Shown: positions 1 to 8,686 of the stretch, in pieces
Numbering within the stretch: position 1 is the stretch's first letter
Layout of the letters: each line of letters begins with the position of its first letter
Made by a program: the position numbers and the translations under genes
The notes under the pieces: model-generated
Told to the model about the DNA's origin: nothing
What the model saw: only the letters and a program-made list of their open reading frames with translations
The model's database searches: none
Assembly: GCA_045430285.1 (NCBI GenBank)
Contig: JAILXV010000001.1
Coordinates: 62,001 to 126,000, forward strand
From: Agarilytica sp045430285
GTDB lineage: Bacteria > Pseudomonadota > Gammaproteobacteria > Pseudomonadales > Cellvibrionaceae
Direction of reading: 5' to 3'
DNA length: 64,000 nt

Positions 1-690
1 CCGTGTTTCTCGCGTCGGGTTTTTGCTCTCATTATTTACGACCTGAACCCCAATTCCCGATGTGGCCAATGAGAACGGCAGCGTGAGTTCGATTTGGAAG
101 CCGTTTGGGTGTTCCAGCCACACGCCTTTTATTCGATGTTCGCGCGCTGTGTTAGTGAGCTCTGTTCCGTTATCGACACGGGATACCAATACTGGGCCTG
201 GCGCGCTGGCATATACGGCAAATGATTGGGTGCCGGTATACAGCATAACGTGGTCGGTTTGGTCTAAATTTGTTTTGCTCGGGTTGAAGTAGTGAATGGG
301 GTGTGTCGTGATGCGAAGGAATACTTTTAGCTCTGCTTCCCATTGCCCAAATACAATTTGATGAGGGGAGTTGGCTTCCAAGGCTTTAAATTCGTAGTTC
401 TGACTGATCCAGTCATCGTCATAGCCATCCAAGTAAAGCGGTGACAAAAGTGGGTGGGCGTAAAAGGCTGTGTTCGCGTCACTCGGCAGAGGCTTATCGT
501 CGTTAGTTAGCAGTGAGGCCAGTTTTGTATCGCTTTGAATTCTCGCGCTAACCGCTCTTGCCGTTGCCGCTAACGCTTTGGTTTGGCCGTCGCGCAAGGC
601 TGAATCCATTTCGCGTATGGTCTGACAGCCCACCCAAGGCAAGCCCAGGGTAACGAAGCTTAAAATAAGCAGTTGTTTACGCAGGCGCAT
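1..690 (-). CDS. Sensor histidine kinase of the dedicated sortase system (N-terminal part, cut by window edge)
   Basis: The minus-strand frame is open from an ATG at 690 to the window edge, giving 230 residues of the N-terminus; the kinase domain would lie outside. The protein starts MRLRKQLLILSF with a hydrophobic segment ending in LPWVGC, followed by a region rich in beta strands (LDGYDDDWI, DHVMLYTG, FQIELTLPF) that resembles a CBM9-like sensor domain. This matches my memory of the proteobacterial dedicated sortase system kinase family (TIGR03785 type). The response regulator gene ends 6 bp upstream, so the two form an operon. Inference: it senses an envelope or surface signal and phosphorylates that regulator. 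The family assignment rests on the N-terminus and the partner, because the HisKA and ATPase domains cannot be seen. Confidence 0.75.
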   Translation of the reverse strand, partial: MRLRKQLLILSFVTLGLPWVGCQTIREMDSALRDGQTKALAATARAVSARIQSDTKLASLLTNDDKPLPSDANTAFYAHPLLSPLYLDGYDDDWISQNYEFKALEANSPHQIVFGQWEAELKVFLRITTHPIHYFNPSKTNLDQTDHVMLYTGTQSFAVYASAPGPVLVSRVDNGTELTNTAREHRIKGVWLEHPNGFQIELTLPFSLATSGIGVQVVNNESKNPTRETR

Positions 691-696
691 ATCGCA

Positions 697-1389
697 CTAC
701 TGAGGTACCCAGCGGTAGCCCATGCCGTAGGCTGTTTGAATGCAGTCGAAACTTGAATCATGTTCTTTAAATTTCTTCCGAATTCGCTTGATGTGAGAGG
801 TGATAGTGTTGTCATCCAGCACAACGTTTGCGGCGTCCATAAGTTGCTGACGGTTTTTCACGTGACCAGGGTTTTGAGCGAGAGAGTGGACGATCCACAG
901 TTCGGTTACGGTGAGATCGACCAGTTGCTCGTTCCAATGGGCCGCCATTCGGTCCATATTGATCTTGAGCGCGCCGCGTACAATTTCTGTTTCATTGGCG
1001 CTGGGTTTTTGAAGGGTTTCCACACGCCGAAAAAGAGCGGTGATACGGGCGAGCATGTGTACTTGGCTAATATCTTTTGTGAGGTAGTCATCGGCCCCTA
1101 AACGCAGACCTGACACGACGTCAAATTCACTGTCCCGTGCGGTAAGAAAGATAATAGGAAGTTCTGGCGATTTTGTGCGTAAATCCCGACAGAGTTCAAA
1201 CCCACCTTCTATGTCGTCGCCTAGGCCTATATCGATTATGGCCAAGTCGGGTAAACGGTTGGCGAAAGCTTCGCTGGCTTCTGGTCGAGAACGGTAATGC
1301 GACACCTTATAGCCCTGACGGCTCAATGCATCACAATAGTTTTGGGCGATAGCTTCTTCGTCTTCGACAATGACAATGTGTCTTGGCAT
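697..1389 (-). CDS. Response regulator of the proteobacterial dedicated sortase system
   Basis: This is an OmpR-type two-domain regulator of 230 residues. The receiver domain fills residues 1-125: the acidic pocket is VEDEE, the phospho-acceptor is D53 in AIIDIGLG, the switch residue lies in FLTARD, and the conserved lysine is in YLTKDIS. The C-terminal winged-helix DNA-binding domain includes TITSHIKRIRKKF. I chose the ATG at 1389 (MPRHIVIVEDEE) because receiver domains normally begin there; an upstream ATG at 1407 would add six residues. The sequence matches the dedicated-sortase response regulator family (TIGR03787 type) as I recall it. The next gene is the partner kinase. In known systems these two sit beside a class-specific sortase and its substrate, which would lie left of this window. 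Confidence 0.85.
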   Translation of the reverse strand: MPRHIVIVEDEEAIAQNYCDALSRQGYKVSHYRSRPEASEAFANRLPDLAIIDIGLGDDIEGGFELCRDLRTKSPELPIIFLTARDSEFDVVSGLRLGADDYLTKDISQVHMLARITALFRRVETLQKPSANETEIVRGALKINMDRMAAHWNEQLVDLTVTELWIVHSLAQNPGHVKNRQQLMDAANVVLDDNTITSHIKRIRKKFKEHDSSFDCIQTAYGMGYRWVPQ

Positions 1390-1600
1390 AGGGATGCACA
1401 ACTCCATCTTTTTTGAGAATGATACCGCAGTTTTGCGTGTCTGTATTTAACCCCACCATTGTTGGGCGCAGGTTATTTAACGGATATGTGGCGTTGTGTA
1501 ATACTTCTTGTGAAAGATAACGACGCCTTACTGCAATTTCGTCTCGCACAGATATCCTATGTAAGGTGATATAAAAGGCTCCGACGCAGGTGAATCAAAA

Positions 1601-2581
1601 ATGTTTCCTTTCTTAGTGGCTGATATTGGTGGCACAAACGCACGCTTCGCACTGGTGATGCAGCCGAGCAACGGCGCGCAGCCAGAGCTATGCCACCTCA
1701 AAATTATGCCAGGTGTGGAATTCCCCACTTTTTCTTCTGCACTTAACGCTTACTTAAGTGCTTTGGAATGTGAAAACCCAACATCCGCGTGTATTGCGAT
1801 AGCGAGCCCGATTGATGGCGACAGAATTGAAATGACACACCTGCCGTGGTCGTTTTCTATTGATGAAATTAAACAGTGCTTTGGTTTTAAATATTGTGAA
1901 GTGATGAATGATTTTAACGCGGTGGCATTGGGTGTGAGTGAGCTCACTGATAACGATATTGACGTGATCAAAACGGGTGCTGCGCATGACTGCGAACCGA
2001 AAGCGATTATTGGCCCTGGCACGGGGCTCGGCGTTTCTGGACTGACATATTGCCGTGAAAGCGAACTTTGGCTGCCTATTTCAGGTTTGGGAGGGCACAT
2101 CAATTTAGCTGCGACCACCTCGTATGAATGTGATTTGATTCGTACGGCGATGGATGATCTGGATCATGTGTCTGCAGAGTTAATGATCTCTGGAACAGGG
2201 ATGGGTAATTTATATGCCGCGGTGTGCCGTGTGGCAGGGCAACCCCCAAGAGTCTTATCTTCAGCCGAGATTACGTCAAACGCGTTAAGCGGCGCCGATG
2301 TAAATTGTGTAAAAACCTTGGAATGTTTTTGCAGCTTCCTTGGCGGTGTCGCGGGGAATTTAGCGCTCACGTTTGGTGCGCGTGGTGGTGTATATATTGC
2401 GGGAGGAATTGTCCCGAGATTCATCTCGTTTTTAAAAGAAAGTGCGTTCGTTGATCGTTTTGGTCATAAAGGTGTGATGAGCGAATATGTAAAAAATATT
2501 CCTATTTCGGTTATTACCAACACGCACGTCGGTTTGATTGGTGCTGCTGTATGGATAGAGCGTAAGTACGCTGAGAGTTAA
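1601..2581 (+). CDS. glk: Glucokinase
   Basis: This is a cytoplasmic enzyme of 326 residues that phosphorylates glucose with ATP to glucose-6-phosphate. The ATP-binding motif ADIGGTNARFAL is at the N-terminus, a second phosphate-binding motif GPGTGLGVSGL lies near residue 137, and a third glycine-rich stretch (GGVYIAGGIVPR) is in the C-terminal part. Length and motif order fit the bacterial Glk family (PF02685), not the ROK family. The ATG at 1601 is preceded by an AGGTGA ribosome-binding site. The gene stands alone, divergent from the sortase regulator. An AT-rich hairpin with a short T run follows the stop. Confidence 0.93.
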   Translation: MFPFLVADIGGTNARFALVMQPSNGAQPELCHLKIMPGVEFPTFSSALNAYLSALECENPTSACIAIASPIDGDRIEMTHLPWSFSIDEIKQCFGFKYCEVMNDFNAVALGVSELTDNDIDVIKTGAAHDCEPKAIIGPGTGLGVSGLTYCRESELWLPISGLGGHINLAATTSYECDLIRTAMDDLDHVSAELMISGTGMGNLYAAVCRVAGQPPRVLSSAEITSNALSGADVNCVKTLECFCSFLGGVAGNLALTFGARGGVYIAGGIVPRFISFLKESAFVDRFGHKGVMSEYVKNIPISVITNTHVGLIGAAVWIERKYAES

Positions 2582-2592
2582 AAAACCTTAGC

Positions 2593-2614
2593 ATTAACGA
2601 TACGTTAATTTTTT
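2593..2614 (+). terminator. Weak rho-independent terminator candidate after glk
   Basis: A 7-bp stem (ATTAACG / CGTTAAT) with a three-base loop is followed by six T residues, 11 bp after the glk stop. The stem is AT-rich, so termination may be partial. The rest of the 336-bp gap up to 2917 shows no gene or clear structure. Confidence 0.45.
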
Positions 2615-2917
2615 GTAACGCTATTTTTATGGCGAGCTTCGGTTGTATGTTTTTCTCAGTTTTTAATTATTTTGAGTGTTTCGTTTGACATCTAGTTGAG
2701 GGTCGGCCCGATAGAAACGTGCATCCGGCCCTTATCTACGGTGTTTCGCTCTCTATGGTTTTTCTCAAGCCATAAGCTTGTACTGCACATCTCTGTCTCT
2801 GGGTGATAGTATTCTTGGCCTGGTTCGGCCTTGAGTTTTTCTCGATGTGTCGAGTGTTGTAAGCTCGTCGTACTTGGGGTTTCTTAAGTCGACCACAGAA
2901 TTGTATTCGGTCTATTC

Positions 2918-3811
2918 ATGTCTAATCAAAACGATGCTCATTCCCTAAGAACGGGGCTATTGGTGCTTTATGCATCGATTCTGTTGTTGGCGCTTAATGG
3001 GTTTTTTGCTAAAGCTATTCCTTTGGATGCTACGGGCATTACACAAATGCGCAGTGTGGTTGCGTGTATTGCGCTTTTTCTTTTGCTATTGGTTCAGAAG
3101 TCGTCTTTTCGTTTGGGTTCAGTGCGAGAATTTATTGGCGTCTATGCGCTCGGTGTTGTGTTGGCCGTGCATTGGGTGACCTATTTCCATGCAATGCAAG
3201 TATCTACAGTGGCTATTGGGATGCTTGCTTTATTCAGTTATCCGGTGATTACGGTATTGATTGAGCCGATCTTCAAAGGTCTTTGGCCTAAGCCGGTTGA
3301 TATTTTCGCGGCCTGTGTGGTGTTGTTTGGTGTTTTTCTGATGGTCTCTGAAGACGTGCTCGCAGGAGAGCTGGATAACGGGGCTTTTCTCGGCGCAATT
3401 TGGGGTGTCATTTCTGCAATCCTTTTTTCACTTAGGAATACAACTCAGAAATATGCCTACCCCCATGTGAATTCTATTGCGTTGATGGCGCACCAAACGT
3501 TAATTGTGGCTGTGCTATTGATTCCGTTTATTGAATTTGAGGCGCTAAAAAACCTCAATATGAATGCCTGGGGAATGCTTATCTTATTAGGGTGTTTATC
3601 TACCGCTATGGCGCATACGTTTTTATCGATGAGCCTAAAGCGGCTGTCTGCAAAAACAGTGGGCTTAATCAGTTGTAACACGCCGGTATTTGGTGCCGCT
3701 ATTGCTTGGTTAGTGCTAGGTGAGGTGCCTTCCACAATGGTGTATGTCGGCGGGGTGGTGATACTTGCCGTTGCTGCCTGGGAAACGTTAAAGGGCAGTA
3801 CACAGTCATAA
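2918..3811 (+). CDS. EamA/DMT-family inner-membrane transporter
   Basis: This integral membrane protein of 297 residues has about ten hydrophobic helices arranged as two EamA halves (roughly residues 13-145 and 155-290), the fold of the drug/metabolite transporter superfamily. Recognisable signatures are IPLDATGITQMRSVVA after helix 1 and ALNFxxxxT-like text in the middle (FAxxVVLFGVFLMV), with the C-terminal half ending in PSTMVYVGGVVILAVA. Members export amino acids, metabolites or drugs; the substrate cannot be read from sequence. The gene is monocistronic, with long intergenic spaces on both sides. Confidence 0.88.
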   Translation: MSNQNDAHSLRTGLLVLYASILLLALNGFFAKAIPLDATGITQMRSVVACIALFLLLLVQKSSFRLGSVREFIGVYALGVVLAVHWVTYFHAMQVSTVAIGMLALFSYPVITVLIEPIFKGLWPKPVDIFAACVVLFGVFLMVSEDVLAGELDNGAFLGAIWGVISAILFSLRNTTQKYAYPHVNSIALMAHQTLIVAVLLIPFIEFEALKNLNMNAWGMLILLGCLSTAMAHTFLSMSLKRLSAKTVGLISCNTPVFGAAIAWLVLGEVPSTMVYVGGVVILAVAAWETLKGSTQS

Positions 3812-4085
3812 TCTTCATTATTGCCGTTCTGCGGAGGACATCTTTAATGTTGGATGAATGATTTGGTGGTTCAGCTTGGCGTCTAAAACATTGTTCGGAT
3901 AGTTTATTTAGCCCGTTTGTTTATTGATTGTTCGATAAAAGATTAAGGAATAAGCAGAACTTTGTTGGGTTGATGAAATTCACGCTAGCGCTAACCCGAG
4001 CGTGCTTTAGTTTGTTAGACTCACCGCCAACGTCTATATTGTTTTTAATCTAATAGCGATAATGTCCATTATTTTAGGGGGTTCT

Positions 4086-4841
4086 ATGAAAAAGTTTCTG
4101 ACGTCTGCAGTGTTGATTTTTGCGTCAACGCCAGTGTTTGCAGTGGACGCAACACCATTCTTTTCTGTGTATGCAGGAGCGGGGAGCTGGGCCGCTGAAG
4201 TTTCCGGTGATCTAGGTGACTCGAATACAGATGTTAATGATCTAGGTTTAGATGAAGAAAGTAATGGTTACCTTTATATTGCATTTGAGCATGCGGTACC
4301 TTTAATTCCTAATGTTAGATTGGAGCGCAGCAGTGTGACTTCGTCGGGTACGGGAACGCTAAGCGATTTTTTCCAGTTTGGTGGCCAAGACTTTAATGCT
4401 GATGTCACGAGTGAAATTGATATCACGATGACGGATGCCGTGTTGTATTATGAAATTGCGTTGGTTGATTTTGGTTTAACTTTCCGTCAGTTTGATGCTG
4501 AAGTCTCTGCGGTGGGTACTGTGGATGGCGGTGGTGCAGCACCGGTTACCGAATCAGAAAAAGTAGATGGCGTATTACCGATGCTTTACGCGCAAACAAA
4601 AATTGATTTACCGTTTACGGGCGTATATGTGACAGGTAATGCCAATGTTATCTCTATTGATGATAAATCGATTGTGGATTACCGCGCAGCGGTTGGCTAC
4701 GGTATCGAAATTCCTGTTGTTGCTGAAATCGGTTTGGAATTAGGCTACCGTGCATTTGAGATAGATCTAGGCGATGATGAAGACTTTGCCGGTAATGTCG
4801 AGTTTTCCGGTGTTTACTTCGGAGCAAATGTTAAGTTCTAA
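4086..4841 (+). CDS. Small outer-membrane beta-barrel protein (TIGR04219-like)
   Basis: The predicted product has 251 residues and a clear signal peptide (MKKFLTSAVLIFASTPVFA, cleavage before VDATP). The mature part alternates polar and hydrophobic residues as in transmembrane beta strands, carries several acidic turns, and ends with GVYFGANVKF, whose terminal phenylalanine is the usual barrel-assembly signal. I chose the ATG at 4086 because AGGGGG lies just upstream and the signal peptide begins there; the ATG at 4062 would add eight residues. It resembles the TIGR04219 family of outer-membrane barrels, whose function is unknown. Strong hairpins follow the stop codon, so it is probably transcribed alone. 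Confidence 0.8.
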   Translation: MKKFLTSAVLIFASTPVFAVDATPFFSVYAGAGSWAAEVSGDLGDSNTDVNDLGLDEESNGYLYIAFEHAVPLIPNVRLERSSVTSSGTGTLSDFFQFGGQDFNADVTSEIDITMTDAVLYYEIALVDFGLTFRQFDAEVSAVGTVDGGGAAPVTESEKVDGVLPMLYAQTKIDLPFTGVYVTGNANVISIDDKSIVDYRAAVGYGIEIPVVAEIGLELGYRAFEIDLGDDEDFAGNVEFSGVYFGANVKF

Positions 4842-4889
4842 ACCTGTCAATTAAGTGCTATGTAATCTCATCGTAGCGCTTAATCTTAT

Positions 4890-4933
4890 ATGGTGATGAA
4901 GAATTGCCTTCGTCACCATCATCCCTTCTTTTT
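4890..4933 (+). terminator. Rho-independent terminator after the outer-membrane protein gene
   Basis: A 12-bp stem with one G-T pair (ATGGTGATGAAG / CTTCGTCACCAT) and a six-base loop is followed by CATCCCTTC and a T run. A second inverted repeat (TTAAGTGCTA / TAGCGCTTAA) lies just upstream at about 4850-4883. Confidence 0.7.
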
Positions 4934-5121
4934 AAATTCATGCTTAGCTCGATCTCGCCTTCTTTTTCTCGCAGCGTTTATTCCTCAGTGCTATGAGTTT
5001 TCTCGTTACAGGCCCTGATAATCAGAGCATTTTTCTGACTTTCAAACGACCTATTTGTCGCGTAACACGGCATCAAATTGGCGGCTATACTTCATAGCAA
5101 ACACTTTGTTTTGGTCGGTGT

Positions 5122-6807
5122 ATGAATCTCACATTTCGTATGAAGATGCTGCTGTTATCGGTGGTCCCTATTGTGGTGATATCGAGCGGGGTACTTCTAT
5201 ACGTATCGGCAGAAGCGAACAAAACGAAAGAGCGTAATTTAGATGCCTTAGAGCGAACGTTGATTGAAGAAAAACGTACGGGGCTTAAGGAGCGGGTTCA
5301 ACTAGCAATTAGTAGCATAGAAGGATTTTTAGATGACAACTCTCTCGATGAAGAGGACGCCAAAACGAGAGCGAAACATATATTATCGACGTTGCGATAT
5401 GGGGATAGTCGTGACGGGTATTTTTCGGTTTATGCGGATAATGCAACCATCATTATGCATCCGATTAAGCCCGAATTGATCGGTCGGGATTTTTCTCAGA
5501 TTAAAGATAGCAATGGCGTGTTTTTGGTGCCGGCTATGATCGAGAGTGCGAGGTCTAAAGATGGCTTCGTTCGTTATATGTGGGACAAACCTTCATTGAA
5601 GCGAGAGGTGCAAAAACTCGCTTTTGCGAAACGTATTCCAGAGTGGAGCTGGACAATTATGACCGGCATTTATATCGATGATGTCGAGACAATAGTGGCG
5701 GAAAAACGCGAGTTGGCGGACGCCGCAATGCAACAGCAAATTATTGGGATTGTTCTAATTTGTGCTATTGCCATGGCTGTTACCATTGTTTTATGTTTTT
5801 TTGCGGTCGTTCATGCGGTAAAACCTCTGAACAATGTTGTTGATGCGTTGACAGAAATTTCTCACGGTGAGGGTGACCTTACCAAACGATTGGATGTAAA
5901 AACCAATGATGAAATAGGTAAGTTAGCGAACGAATTTAATTTGTTTGCAAGTTCTATTCAGATCTTGGTGTGCAGTGTTGCAGATAACGCTGAAGGTATT
6001 GGCCGTTCGTCGGCCGATCTCAAAGATGCGACACAACGTACAAGTGACCGGATCGATCAACAGGAGCAAGAAACACATATTGTTGTCACTGCAGTGACTC
6101 AAATGAATCAGACTTCAATTGAAATTGCTGGGCGAACCGCTGATGCAGCCGCAGCCGCTAAGCAGGCCAGTGAAGATGCGATTGCTGGTCATGATGTTAT
6201 TGATAGCGTGATCGCGGTGATAAAGGAGCTTGCGGATAATATACAAAATACCACCACGCTGGTGGAGCGTTTGAAAAGTGAATCTCAGGAAATTGCGAAT
6301 ATCACCAGTATGATCAGTGGCATAGCGGCGCAAACAAATTTACTTGCACTGAATGCCTCAATTGAAGCTGCTCGTGCTGGTGAGCAGGGGCGAGGTTTTG
6401 CCGTGGTGGCGGATGAAGTACGAAGCCTGGCTAATCAAACCCATGAGAGTACGGAGAATATTCGGCAAATGATTACCAGTCTTCAAAACGAGACTGAAAT
6501 TGCCTTTGGCAGTATGGCGCTTATTCGTGATTCAAGTAGCCTTTCTATTGAAAAAATGTCAACGGCTAACGAAAGCTTCAGTGCTATTGCGAGGTCAGTT
6601 GATTCAATTTCTGATATGAATACCCAGGTCGCGGTTGCACTCGAGCAGCAAACATCGGTCACCGATGAGGTCGCCAGAAATATGGTGCGAATTTCGGAAA
6701 TAACAGAAGAGTCATCCGGCGAATCCAAAAACATCGCGGATGCCAGTCAAGGCCTTTCCGATAGCGGTGAAAGGCTTGTGAGCCTGGTTCATAAGTTTAA
6801 AATTTAA
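5122..6807 (+). CDS. Methyl-accepting chemotaxis protein with Cache sensor domain
   Basis: This chemoreceptor has 561 residues. A first membrane helix (about residues 9-29) is followed by a periplasmic single-Cache-like domain (about 35-195, with DGYFSVYADNATIIMHP and the late strand PEWSWTIMTGIYIDD), a second helix (about 200-222), a HAMP domain containing the GEGDLTKRL motif, and the cytoplasmic signalling region. The highly conserved hairpin tip reads ISGIAAQTNLLALNASIE followed by AARAGEQGRGFAVVADEVR near residue 400-435. The Cache type often binds small organic acids, but the ligand is not predictable here. The receptor is a lone gene; the CheW-like protein encoded at 12.1 kb could be a partner. 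Confidence 0.93.
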   Translation: MNLTFRMKMLLLSVVPIVVISSGVLLYVSAEANKTKERNLDALERTLIEEKRTGLKERVQLAISSIEGFLDDNSLDEEDAKTRAKHILSTLRYGDSRDGYFSVYADNATIIMHPIKPELIGRDFSQIKDSNGVFLVPAMIESARSKDGFVRYMWDKPSLKREVQKLAFAKRIPEWSWTIMTGIYIDDVETIVAEKRELADAAMQQQIIGIVLICAIAMAVTIVLCFFAVVHAVKPLNNVVDALTEISHGEGDLTKRLDVKTNDEIGKLANEFNLFASSIQILVCSVADNAEGIGRSSADLKDATQRTSDRIDQQEQETHIVVTAVTQMNQTSIEIAGRTADAAAAAKQASEDAIAGHDVIDSVIAVIKELADNIQNTTTLVERLKSESQEIANITSMISGIAAQTNLLALNASIEAARAGEQGRGFAVVADEVRSLANQTHESTENIRQMITSLQNETEIAFGSMALIRDSSSLSIEKMSTANESFSAIARSVDSISDMNTQVAVALEQQTSVTDEVARNMVRISEITEESSGESKNIADASQGLSDSGERLVSLVHKFKI

Positions 6808-6862
6808 TTCGCTGGGCGCGCTCTGGATACGTTCAATTCTGGATGGTTACGCCGAGCGAATT

Positions 6863-7345
6863 TTATTCAATGAGTTTCTTGCTCGATACGACAACGCCAT
6901 TGTTGTCTGCGTAAATATATTCACCAGGTGATATCGTAAGCCCGCCGAATGATATGGTGACATTTAAATCTCCAATGCCGCGCTTTTCGGTTTTTAGTGG
7001 AATAGTATTCAGGGCCTGTACACCAAGGTCTAGTTCTGATATCGCGTCGACGTCCCTGATACAGCCATAAATAATAAAACCTTCCCAGCCATTTTTTACG
7101 GCGTTTTCTGCAATCATATCACCTAACAAGGCTTTTCGGAGTGAGCCGCCACCATCAACAACCAGCACTTTTCCGTTGCCAGCTTTGCCTGCTTGTTCTT
7201 TTACAAGGGAGTTGTCTTCAAAGCATTTCACGGTGACTATTTCTCCGTGAAATTGGCGTTTGCCGCCATAGTTATTCAGTATCGGGCTGAGCACGCGAAC
7301 CTCTTGGGGGAAGTCGTCGCATAAATCTGGAGTGACAAATGTCAT
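6863..7345 (-). CDS. rraA: RraA-family protein (ribonuclease E inhibitor / HMG aldolase fold)
   Basis: The product has 160 residues, the usual length for RraA. It shows the family core: KVLVVDGGGSLRKALLGD near residue 75, WEGFIIYGCIRDVDAI with the conserved Arg-Asp pair near residue 100, and LNVTISFGGLTISPGEYIYAD towards the end. Escherichia coli RraA binds RNase E and lowers its activity; relatives with the same fold are 4-hydroxy-4-methyl-2-oxoglutarate aldolases. The short form seen here is that of gammaproteobacterial RraA. It lies downstream of, and in the same direction as, the polyamine genes, but with a 150-bp gap, so it may have its own promoter. Confidence 0.88.
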   Translation of the reverse strand: MTFVTPDLCDDFPQEVRVLSPILNNYGGKRQFHGEIVTVKCFEDNSLVKEQAGKAGNGKVLVVDGGGSLRKALLGDMIAENAVKNGWEGFIIYGCIRDVDAISELDLGVQALNTIPLKTEKRGIGDLNVTISFGGLTISPGEYIYADNNGVVVSSKKLIE

Positions 7346-7493
7346 AATGGGATCTCGTATTAGCCGGTAAAAAAGGAATTGTTGTTTTTTTGTTTATCGT
7401 ATGGAATGTATGTGGGCATTGCAAGTGCGCCTTATTGCGTATGCCACAATAAAAACTGCGATATTCTGTCAAGCAAGCCTTATGGGGGAGCGG

Positions 7494-8663
7494 CTATAGT
7501 CTGGATTTAAAATCCGCATACCCAAATTTATTGACCACCGTTAATGCATCCGTTTGGGAATTCCAAAGCGCAATCGCCGGTAAATTAATACCGTTAAAGG
7601 TATTGGTTTTTACCATGGTGTAGTGGGCCATATCGTCGAAGATTAACCGTTGGCCAATAACGAGGGGCGTATCAAAACTGTAGTCGCCCATAACATCACC
7701 CGCTAAACATGTTTGCCCGCCAAGACGATAGCTGTATTTTTTTTCTGATTCTTTTCCGGCATTAAAAATATGTGCTCGGTAGGGCATTTCTAACGTGTCG
7801 GGCATATGGCAGGTGGCGGATGTATCCAGAATGGCGAGATCGCGGGTGTTGTGTGTTATATCGAGCACCTCGCTGACGAGTACACCAGAATGTATGGCAA
7901 TCGCTTCGCCTGGTTCCAGGAAAATTTCAATATTGTAACGTGCTCTTATTATTTTGATACGTTGAATAAGCGCCTCAGTATTGTATCCAGGCGCAGTGAT
8001 GTGGTGGCCGCCACCGAAGTTAATCCAATTCAGTTTATGTAGGGTTGATGAAAATCTTTCTTCAATCACGTCAAGTGTGCGTTCAAGGGGCTCGAACGCC
8101 TGTTCACACAGTGTATGGAAATGCAGGCCACTAATTCCTTCTAAATCAATTTCTGAAAATTGATCTGCAGGAATGCCTAAGCGGGAGTGTGGGGCACAAG
8201 GGTCATATAGTGGTGTCGTGCCCTCTGAGTGCATGGGGTTCAGGCGTAAACCAAACTTGAGCTGTGGGCGTTTGGATTGTGCGGCAAGCGCTTTCGATTT
8301 GAAACGTTGCCATTGCCCATAGGAATTGAAAACGACATGATCCGAAATGTCGAGGATTTCATCGAGTTCATTTTCTTTATAGGCGGCACAAAAGGTGTGG
8401 ACTTGACCGCCGAAGAATTCCTTTCCCAGCTTGGCTTCGTGCAGCCCACTTGCACAGGTGCCTGATAAGTAACTTTTTATCAGCGGTGCAATAGCCGGCA
8501 TCGAGAATGCTTTTAGTGCGAGCAATATTTTTGCACCGCTTTGGTTTTGTACATGAGCAAGCTTTTTTAAATTATGTTCAATAGCGGTTTCATCCACGAC
8601 GAAGCAAGGCGATGGCACGCGTGACGGATCGAAATTAAGAAATGTTTTACTTGCTATGCTCAT
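7494..8663 (-). CDS. nspC: Carboxynorspermidine/carboxyspermidine decarboxylase
   Basis: This PLP-dependent alanine-racemase-fold decarboxylase has 389 residues. The PLP lysine lies in LLALKAFSM near residue 45; GGGHHIT and EPGEAI bind the cofactor phosphate, and CHMPDTLEMPYRA plus GQTCLAGDVMGDY form the second part of the active site, a pattern typical of NspC. It removes CO2 from carboxyspermidine or carboxynorspermidine, giving spermidine or norspermidine. I chose the ATG at 8663 because MSIASKTFLNFDPSRVPSPCFVVD is the family N-terminus; the ATG at 8729 would overlap the upstream gene. It is the third gene of an operon with the dehydrogenase (23-bp gap) and speA. Confidence 0.92.
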   Translation of the reverse strand: MSIASKTFLNFDPSRVPSPCFVVDETAIEHNLKKLAHVQNQSGAKILLALKAFSMPAIAPLIKSYLSGTCASGLHEAKLGKEFFGGQVHTFCAAYKENELDEILDISDHVVFNSYGQWQRFKSKALAAQSKRPQLKFGLRLNPMHSEGTTPLYDPCAPHSRLGIPADQFSEIDLEGISGLHFHTLCEQAFEPLERTLDVIEERFSSTLHKLNWINFGGGHHITAPGYNTEALIQRIKIIRARYNIEIFLEPGEAIAIHSGVLVSEVLDITHNTRDLAILDTSATCHMPDTLEMPYRAHIFNAGKESEKKYSYRLGGQTCLAGDVMGDYSFDTPLVIGQRLIFDDMAHYTMVKTNTFNGINLPAIALWNSQTDALTVVNKFGYADFKSRL

Positions 8664-8686
8664 ATTCAGCGAGTGTGTTTTATCCG

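Noticed and set aside
62..292. A 76-codon plus-strand frame at the left edge
   Set aside because: It is antisense to the continuous sensor kinase frame.
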